Positions 6,129 to 10,896 of a DNA stretch of 10,896 bases are shown here, one piece after another (position 1 is the stretch's first letter; each line of letters opens with the position of its first letter). The notes under the pieces are model-generated. The model had not been told where the DNA came from and ran no database searches. It worked only from the letters and a program-made list of their open reading frames with translations. Both the position numbers and the translations under genes were made by a program. The stretch comes from Rhodobacterales bacterium UBA3080 (GTDB lineage Bacteria > Pseudomonadota > Alphaproteobacteria > Rhodobacterales > Rhodobacteraceae): positions 12,666 to 23,561 of the forward strand of contig DFBM01000114.1 in NCBI GenBank assembly GCA_002366645.1, read 5' to 3'.

Positions 6129-6187
6129 TTGCCTAACATAGTGACGAAATCACAAAGGAAAAGTCACAACTTAGCGATGGGTTTGTC

Positions 6188-6216
6188 TTGAAATGTTGCC
6201 GGTAGGGGCGCATCTT
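6188..6216 (+). promoter_or_regulatory. Weak promoter candidate for yqgE
   Basis: TTGAAA (6188-6193) and CATCTT (6211-6216) are 17 bases apart. The -35 element is good (preceded by C, as often in alphaproteobacteria) and the -10 is poor. If real, transcription would begin at or next to the yqgE ATG at 6223, giving a leaderless or nearly leaderless message, in keeping with the absence of a clear Shine-Dalgarno sequence there. Confidence 0.3.
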
Positions 6217-6222
6217 TAGTGC

Positions 6223-6804
6223 ATGACTGATACATCCGCTGAGGAGCTACCTTTTTTGGACGGGAAATTTCTGGTTGCGATGCCGGGAATGGGTGATCCA
6301 CGTTTCGATCACGCCGTAATTTTCATGTGCGTCCATACACCCGAGGGTGCGATGGGGCTAACCATCAACCGGCCTGCGCGCGGGCTGGATTTCAAGGAAC
6401 TGATGGAGCAGTTGGGCGTCTCCGGCGACGATGCGGCCAACGGGCCGGAAGTGTTGTTTGGTGGGCCAGTGGAGCATGGGCGCGGATTTGTCCTGCACTC
6501 CACCGATTATTTTACCAAGGGCGGAACGATGTCGATTTCGGAGGAATTCGGGATGACGGCTACGAAGGATGTTTTGCAGGATATTGCAGATGGCAAAGGA
6601 CCGGACAAGCGTTTGTTATCGTTGGGATATGCAGGATGGGGGCCGGGGCAGCTGGAAGCGGAAATCCAGAAGAACGGCTGGTTGATATGTGACGCCGACC
6701 CGAAGATCGTTTTTGATACGCCGTGGAGCAAGAAGTGGAACGCGGCGATGAGCAGTCTGGGGTTTGATCCAGCGATGCTGTCGGCCGACGGTGGCCGCGC
6801 CTAG
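6223..6804 (+). CDS. yqgE: YqgE/AlgH (DUF179) family protein
   Basis: A 193-residue cytosolic protein of the conserved YqgE/AlgH family. Family signatures run in order: FLVAMPGMGDPRFDHAVIF (16-34), GLTINRP (45-51), VLFGGPVEHGRGFVLHS (77-93), the most conserved GYAGWGPGQLEAEI (135-148), and a C-terminal KWNAAMSSLGFDPAMLS (171-187). Molecular function is not established; AlgH was named from alginate regulation in Pseudomonas, but the family is far wider than alginate producers, so no role is assigned. The start gives the usual short N-terminus before FLDGKFLVAMP. No convincing ribosome site precedes it. The gene ends convergently with sua5, the two stop codons sharing one CTAG. Confidence 0.93.
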   Translation: MTDTSAEELPFLDGKFLVAMPGMGDPRFDHAVIFMCVHTPEGAMGLTINRPARGLDFKELMEQLGVSGDDAANGPEVLFGGPVEHGRGFVLHSTDYFTKGGTMSISEEFGMTATKDVLQDIADGKGPDKRLLSLGYAGWGPGQLEAEIQKNGWLICDADPKIVFDTPWSKKWNAAMSSLGFDPAMLSADGGRA

Positions 6805-7769
6805 GCTCGTGGAGCAGCTGCGCGCTCTAGGCGGTCGTTAATCGCGGCGCCAAGGCCGTGATGCGGAATGACCGCGACGGCAATTTTATGTAAACCTTCA
6901 GATTTGGCGATTTTGTCCAGTGCGCGCATATGTGCGAACAGGTTAGCGGCGGCTTCGTGCAGGTCGCCATTTGGCGATAGGTTGAGGGCGGGTGTTTCGA
7001 CGCTGTCGGGGCCAAAGCCGAGCCAGACCTCGTCGGATTCGGGGGCGGTGGCGTCTAGGCGCATTGTTGCCGACGGGGCGTAGTGGGATTTAAGCTGGCC
7101 CGGAGCGGTGATGTTTTCGCCTTCGTCTTTGGCGATTTTCTGGCCGAGCGCGGATTCGATGGCCTCGACCGGGATACCGCCGGTTCGCAGCAGAATTGGG
7201 TGGCTGTTGGTAAAGCCGAGGATCGTGGATTCCAGCCCGACTCCGCAGGGGCCGCCGTCGAGGACGGCGGCGACTTTGCCGGACAGACCCTCTAGCACGT
7301 GATCGGCTGTCGTCGGGCTTATCTTGCCGGACGGATTGGCAGAGGGCGCAGCGACGGGGCCGCCGAATTCAGTCAGCAACCGGCGAGCGAGCGGGTGTTC
7401 GGGGATGCGGACGGCGACGGTGTCCAGACCGGCGGTGACAAGGTCGGATAACCCGCAGTCTGGGCGGCGTTTCAGAACCAGTGTTAACGGACCCGGCCAG
7501 AATGCGGCTGCCAGTGCGCGCGCGGAGTCGGGTAGTTCGGCGATACTCTCAACTGCGGCGAGGTCGGGCAGATGCACGATCAGCGGGTTGAAGTGTGGGC
7601 GTTGTTTGGCCGCGAAGATGTTGGTGACCGCGTGGCTGTTGCGCGCATCCGCACCGAGGCCGTAGACGGTTTCTGTCGGGAAGGCTACCAACTGGCCGGC
7701 GCGCAGAAGGGTGGCGGCGGTTTTGATGCCGTCGTTGTCAGCCGCTAGTCTTTGCGTTGAGTAATTCAT
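6801..7769 (-). CDS. sua5: L-threonylcarbamoyladenylate synthase, two-domain Sua5 type
   Basis: A 322-residue enzyme making threonylcarbamoyl-AMP from threonine, bicarbonate and ATP, the first step of the universal tRNA t6A37 modification. The YrdC-like catalytic domain (about 10-205) shows FPTETVYGLGADA (30-42), KQRPHFNPLIVH (55-66), WPGPLTLVLKRR (91-102), VAVRIPEHP (118-126), APSANPSGKISPT (141-153) and LDGGPCGVGLESTI (170-183). A Sua5-type linker with APGQLKSHYAP (222-232) leads to the smaller C-terminal domain. I chose the ATG at 7767-7769 because it places the catalytic domain at the usual distance. The reading frame stays open to 7922, but that extension would run across the start of the divergent acyl-CoA dehydrogenase and resembles nothing I know in the family. 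The ribosome site is poor (GGCG about 6 bases upstream). Confidence 0.93.
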   Translation of the reverse strand: MNYSTQRLAADNDGIKTAATLLRAGQLVAFPTETVYGLGADARNSHAVTNIFAAKQRPHFNPLIVHLPDLAAVESIAELPDSARALAAAFWPGPLTLVLKRRPDCGLSDLVTAGLDTVAVRIPEHPLARRLLTEFGGPVAAPSANPSGKISPTTADHVLEGLSGKVAAVLDGGPCGVGLESTILGFTNSHPILLRTGGIPVEAIESALGQKIAKDEGENITAPGQLKSHYAPSATMRLDATAPESDEVWLGFGPDSVETPALNLSPNGDLHEAAANLFAHMRALDKIAKSEGLHKIAVAVIPHHGLGAAINDRLERAAAPRA

Positions 7770-7874
7770 ATTGACGCCGCGTATACCTTGCCCATCATTG
7801 TCGGGCGACCTAATTTGCGGCAGGAATAGCGGAACTAATGTCGTTTGGCAAAGAACAATAACGGAGTGCTTCAT

Positions 7875-9590
7875 ATGTCCTATCGTGCGCCGGTCAAGGA
7901 AATGACCTTTTATCTCGACCATGTCCTGAACGCAGGAAGGCTGGCAGATACGGCACGGTTTAGCGAGGCGACACCGGATATGGCCGAGGCGATTCTGGGC
8001 GAGGCGGCGCGTTTAAGCGAAGACATTCTGACACCTTTGAACCGCGAGGGCGACTTACATCCGGCGAAGCTGGAGAACGGGGTGACGCGGTGTTCGCCGG
8101 GATTTGACGCTGGATATAAGGCGATTGCCGAGGGTGGCTGGGTCGGTATGGCTGGCGATCCGGAATTCGGTGGCATGGGTTTGCCGTTGACGCTGGTTTC
8201 CTGCGTTGGCGAGATGATGAGCAGTGCGTGCTTGTCGCTATCGCTGAACCCGTTGATGACGCAAGGCCAGATCGAGGCGTTGGAGCACCATGCGAGTGAC
8301 GAGATCAAGGCGCTGTATCTGCCCAAGCTGACTTCCGGTGCATGGACAGGGACGATGAACCTGACGGAGGCGGGGGCCGGCTCGGATGTCGGGGCGCTGC
8401 GGTCGAAGGCGGTCGCGAATGGCGACGGGACCTATGCGGTTTCCGGCCAGAAAATTTTCATCAGCTGGGGCGATCATGATGTTGCCGAGAATATCTGTCA
8501 TTTGGTGTTGGCGCGTTTGCCCGATGCCGTGGCGGGGACCAAAGGGATAAGCCTGTTTCTGGTGCCGAAGTATATTCCGGATGCAGATGGCAATCCGGGG
8601 GTGGCGAACAATGCACGGCCTATAAGTCTTGAGCACAAGATGGGGCTGCACGGCTCGCCAACCGCGATTATGGAGTTCGACGGTGCGACGGGCTGGATGA
8701 TTGGCGCCGAGAGCGGCGGCATGGCGGCGATGTTCACGATGATGAATAACGCGCGGATCGGTGTCGGCGTGCAGGGTCTTAGCCAAGCCGAGGGCGCGCT
8801 GCAAAAAGCGGTGGAATTTGCGTTGGAGCGAAAGCAGGGGCGCAGTCCGGTTGAAGGTGGCACCGGCACCATTCTGGATCATGCGGACGTGCGGCGGAAT
8901 ATTTTGACGATGAAGGCGCTGACCTCGTCGGCGCGGGCGATTATTCTGGATGCGGCGGTCAGTATCGATTTGTCCAAGGCGCTGGACGGGGATGAGGCTG
9001 CACAGCACGCGGCGCGCGGGGCATTTCTGACGCCGATTGCCAAGGCGTTCGGTACAGACACCGGTTGCGAAGTGGCCGAGATCGGCGTGCAGGTGCATGG
9101 CGGCATGGGCTATATCGAAGAAACCGGTGCGGCGCAGTTTTACCGTGATGTGCGGGTGACGGCCATTTACGAGGGTACCAACGGTATTCAGGCAATGGAC
9201 ATGGTTGGTCGCAAGCTGATGGACGGCGGCGCGGCGGCTTTCGGGTTGTTGGGCGAGATCAGTCTGACTGCGGCATTGGCCGAGGAAAGAGCACCGGATC
9301 TGGCTGCGTTTCTAGCGTCGGCCGAGATGAGCCTTAACGCAACGACGCACTGGATGTGTGATGCGGATATGAACGATCGATTCGCGGGGGCGGTGCCGTA
9401 TTTGCGGGCGTTCGCTTTGGCGCTGGGTGGGCATTATCTGCTGAAGGCTGCACTTGCGAATGCAGCGAGAATGCCGCTCGCCCGGTTCCATATCAGGCAG
9501 TTGGCTCAACAGGTTGACGCACTTTGTTGTGCGGCGCGCGAGGGAGCCACGACGCTCTATGCCCTCGATGCGGATGCGCTGTCGGCATAA
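7875..9590 (+). CDS. Acyl-CoA dehydrogenase, DmdC-like long form
   Basis: A 571-residue FAD enzyme oxidising an acyl-CoA to its 2,3-enoyl-CoA. It has the N-terminal helical domain (about 1-155), the FAD/beta domain with MNLTEAGAGSDVGALRSKA (161-179) and GQKIFISWGDHD (191-202), and the C-terminal helical domain with GVQVHGGMGYIEETGAAQ (404-421). IYEGTNGIQAMDMVGRK (431-447) carries the likely catalytic base Glu433. A further C-terminal extension (about 450-571) is typical of the roughly 590-residue class to which the methylmercaptopropionyl-CoA dehydrogenase DmdC belongs. Substrate cannot be told from sequence: a DMSP-breakdown role is possible, but many homologues act on fatty acyl-CoAs. The ATG at 7875 is preferred because GGAG lies 8 bases upstream; an in-frame TTG at 7845 would add 10 residues. 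It overlaps the next gene by one base. Confidence 0.93.
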   Translation: MSYRAPVKEMTFYLDHVLNAGRLADTARFSEATPDMAEAILGEAARLSEDILTPLNREGDLHPAKLENGVTRCSPGFDAGYKAIAEGGWVGMAGDPEFGGMGLPLTLVSCVGEMMSSACLSLSLNPLMTQGQIEALEHHASDEIKALYLPKLTSGAWTGTMNLTEAGAGSDVGALRSKAVANGDGTYAVSGQKIFISWGDHDVAENICHLVLARLPDAVAGTKGISLFLVPKYIPDADGNPGVANNARPISLEHKMGLHGSPTAIMEFDGATGWMIGAESGGMAAMFTMMNNARIGVGVQGLSQAEGALQKAVEFALERKQGRSPVEGGTGTILDHADVRRNILTMKALTSSARAIILDAAVSIDLSKALDGDEAAQHAARGAFLTPIAKAFGTDTGCEVAEIGVQVHGGMGYIEETGAAQFYRDVRVTAIYEGTNGIQAMDMVGRKLMDGGAAAFGLLGEISLTAALAEERAPDLAAFLASAEMSLNATTHWMCDADMNDRFAGAVPYLRAFALALGGHYLLKAALANAARMPLARFHIRQLAQQVDALCCAAREGATTLYALDADALSA

Positions 9591-10633
9591 TGAAAGATAA
9601 AGGTTTTATGATCGATTTCCCCTATGAACAACCGCCGAGCGCAGGCGAGGCCATCGAAGTGGCCGAAGGTGTGTTGTGGATGCGTCTGCCGCTGCCGATG
9701 CGGTTGGACCACGTCAATGTATATGCACTGGACGATGGTGACGGCTGGACGGTGATCGACACCGGTTTCAACAGCAAAAAGGGTCGCGCTATCTGGGAGG
9801 CTCTGATGGCCGGCCCGTTGCGCGGCAAACCGATTACGCGGGTTTTGGTGACGCATCACCACCCCGATCACGTTGGCATGGCCGGCTGGCTGCAATCGGA
9901 CCATGGGGCGGAGTTGTGGACCACGCGCACGGCGTGGCTATTCTCGCGGATGCTGACGCTCGATGTGCAGGAACGGCTAACACCCGAGACATTGGCGTTT
10001 TACCGTGCAGCGGGGATGGATCGCGGGGTTTACGACAAACGTATCGCCGAGAAACCGTTTAACTTTGCCGATGTGGTTGCGCCCATGCCTTTGGGGTTCC
10101 AGCGGATAAAGCAGGACGATGTTTTGACCATCGGCGGGCGACGCTGGGTTGTGCATATTGGCCATGGACACGCGCCCGAACACGCGACGCTTTGGAGTCT
10201 GGATGATAATCTGGTGATCTCTGGAGATCAGGTTATTGCCGGTATTTCGTCCAACCTTGGTGTCTATGCGACGGAACCGGAGGCCGATCCGGTCGGGGAC
10301 TGGCTGGAGAGTTGCGAACGTCTGGGCGCGCTCGCGCAGCAGGATCATTTTGTGTTGCCCGGGCACAAGCTGCCCTTCACCGGATTACCGCAGCGAATGG
10401 GCCAGTTGATCGAGAACCATCATAGTGCCTTGACCCGTCTGGAGCAGCACCTGTTGACCCCTCAAACCGCCGCCGAATGCTTTCCGCCGCTATTCAAACG
10501 CACCATTGGCGAGGGTGAATACGGTTTGGCCCTGGTAGAGGCGTATGGCCATCTCAACCATCTTCACCAGATTGGAACAATCGTTCGTAGCCGGCGCGAG
10601 GACGACGCCTGGATGTGGCATAAACCGCAATAG
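9590..10633 (+). CDS. MBL-fold metallo-hydrolase (LACTB2-like)
   Basis: A 347-residue cytosolic metallo-beta-lactamase-fold hydrolase. The full two-metal ligand set is visible: HHHPDH (89-94), His194 in GHGHAPEH, Asp213 in ISGDQVI and His259 in LPGHKLPF. EGVLWMRLPLPMRLDHVNVY (26-45) is the conserved first strand pair. The C-terminal 70 residues (RLEQHLLTPQTAAECF onward) resemble the winged-helix tail of LACTB2-like proteins. Substrate is unknown; family members act on thioesters, lactones and RNA. The ATG at 9590 overlaps the preceding stop as TAATG, which allows coupled translation. An alternative ATG at 9608 has AAAGG only 4 bases away and would give 341 residues; which is used is undecided. 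The overlap points to co-expression with the acyl-CoA dehydrogenase and a possible thioester-related role, which is inference. Confidence 0.9.
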   Translation: MKDKGFMIDFPYEQPPSAGEAIEVAEGVLWMRLPLPMRLDHVNVYALDDGDGWTVIDTGFNSKKGRAIWEALMAGPLRGKPITRVLVTHHHPDHVGMAGWLQSDHGAELWTTRTAWLFSRMLTLDVQERLTPETLAFYRAAGMDRGVYDKRIAEKPFNFADVVAPMPLGFQRIKQDDVLTIGGRRWVVHIGHGHAPEHATLWSLDDNLVISGDQVIAGISSNLGVYATEPEADPVGDWLESCERLGALAQQDHFVLPGHKLPFTGLPQRMGQLIENHHSALTRLEQHLLTPQTAAECFPPLFKRTIGEGEYGLALVEAYGHLNHLHQIGTIVRSRREDDAWMWHKPQ

Positions 10634-10644
10634 TTGCGGTTATG
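10619..10644. repeat. Hairpin centred on the hydrolase stop codon
   Basis: AACCGCAA (10623-10630) and TTGCGGTT (10634-10641) are perfect 8-base arms whose 3-base loop is the TAG stop codon itself. With one bulged A the pairing extends outward to CAT...ATG (10619-10644). There is no U-run behind it, so a classical terminator is unlikely. It may protect the 3' end of the acyl-CoA dehydrogenase/hydrolase message or mark a processing site before the subunit IV gene. Confidence 0.5.
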
Positions 10645-10725
10645 ACGATGGGCCGCAGTCAAAGCGCTTCCAATTCTGCCGGAATCATGGCATTGAAAAC
10701 AAAATCAAAACAGAGGGAGGCTACA

Positions 10726-10860
10726 ATGTCTGAACATAAGCACGGTTCCATGGATATCTACGAACAGGAAAAAACATTTGACGGCTTCATCAAGCTGGGC
10801 AAATGGGTAACAGGCATCAGCATTCTGATTGTTGTCTATCTGGCGATCTACCACACCTGA
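10726..10860 (+). CDS. aa3-type cytochrome c oxidase subunit IV (small)
   Basis: A 44-residue membrane protein with the layout of the bacterial aa3-type oxidase subunit IV: a charged N-terminus with HKHGSMDIYEQEKTFDGFIK (residues 4-23), then one membrane helix (about 28-42). In Rhodobacter and Paracoccus this subunit is a single-helix accessory chain of the aa3 cytochrome c oxidase, not needed for catalysis. The start at 10726 is set by GGGAGG 6 bases upstream and by the family N-terminus; an upstream in-frame ATG at 10642 would add 28 residues unlike the family. The catalytic oxidase genes are not in the window, so the gene stands apart from them. It lies 92 bases after the hydrolase with a stop-codon hairpin between, so it may be transcribed on its own, although I find no clear promoter. 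Confidence 0.92.
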   Translation: MSEHKHGSMDIYEQEKTFDGFIKLGKWVTGISILIVVYLAIYHT

Positions 10861-10896
10861 TTTTGGTAACAACTATGTGATGATCTGGCGCCTTTT

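Noticed and set aside
6141..6155. GTGACGAAATCAC as a CRP/FNR-type operator upstream of the DsbD-like gene
   Set aside because: The spacing is 5 bases instead of the 6 between GTGA and TCAC of a CRP site, and it does not match the FNR pattern; a short palindrome like this is expected by chance.
7770..7922. 51-residue N-terminal extension of Sua5
   Set aside because: The frame is open, but it crosses the dehydrogenase start region, has no family resemblance and would put the catalytic domain unusually far from the start.
8238..9098. 286-codon open frame antisense to the acyl-CoA dehydrogenase
   Set aside because: It lies wholly inside a well-recognised gene, is rich in Arg/His/Pro as expected from reading GC-rich codons backwards, and matches no family I know.
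10861..10896. Possible start of a next gene or terminator at the right edge
   Set aside because: Only 36 bases are available; TTTTGG and a GGCGCC palindrome are visible but nothing can be assigned.

Overview
The window looks like a chromosomal core region of an alphaproteobacterium, most likely a Rhodobacteraceae (roseobacter-type) member. The signs are a plant/alphaproteobacterial-type glutamate-cysteine ligase tail, the 44-residue aa3-type cytochrome oxidase subunit IV, a DmdC-like acyl-CoA dehydrogenase, a MoaB following a family-4-like uracil-DNA glycosylase, moderately high GC and tight gene packing. I see no tRNA, rRNA, CRISPR array, IS element, prophage or toxin/defence module, and no gene-free stretch over about 120 bases. 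Genus-level identity is not claimed.

Layout. (1) 1-453: the C-terminal 137 codons of gshA (+), cut by the window edge, followed by a convincing intrinsic terminator. (2) 451-3821, minus strand: pyrB, then a dihydroorotase homologue, then plsY form a tightly packed operon. pyrB and the dihydroorotase homologue overlap by 7 nt, and the plsY Shine-Dalgarno sequence includes the stop codon of the gene before it. A DUF805 membrane protein follows after 114 nt with its own leader. The operon has a good sigma-70-like promoter at 3851-3879. (3) 3906-5240, plus strand: uracil-DNA glycosylase and moaB, with the moaB start codon immediately after the glycosylase stop. (4) 5241-5327: a short convergent gap holding an 11-bp tandem array that can fold into a terminator for each direction. 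(5) 5328-6128, minus: an exported protein made only of a DsbD N-terminal-type domain. (6) 6223-6804 plus yqgE and 6801-7769 minus sua5 converge, their stop codons sharing one CTAG. (7) 7875-10860, plus: acyl-CoA dehydrogenase and a metallo-beta-lactamase-fold hydrolase linked by a TAATG stop/start overlap, then a small aa3 oxidase subunit IV.

Functionally the region is housekeeping: glutathione synthesis, pyrimidine and phospholipid synthesis, base-excision repair, molybdenum cofactor, periplasmic thiol chemistry, tRNA t6A modification, acyl-CoA oxidation and respiration. I found no clearly new multi-gene system. The points most worth a second look are protein-level anomalies. The dihydroorotase homologue has lost most of its metal ligands and is probably a structural partner of PyrB. 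The uracil-DNA glycosylase has lost most of the cysteines that hold the 4Fe-4S cluster in family 4. At the DNA level, the 11-bp array between moaB and the DsbD-like gene stands out.
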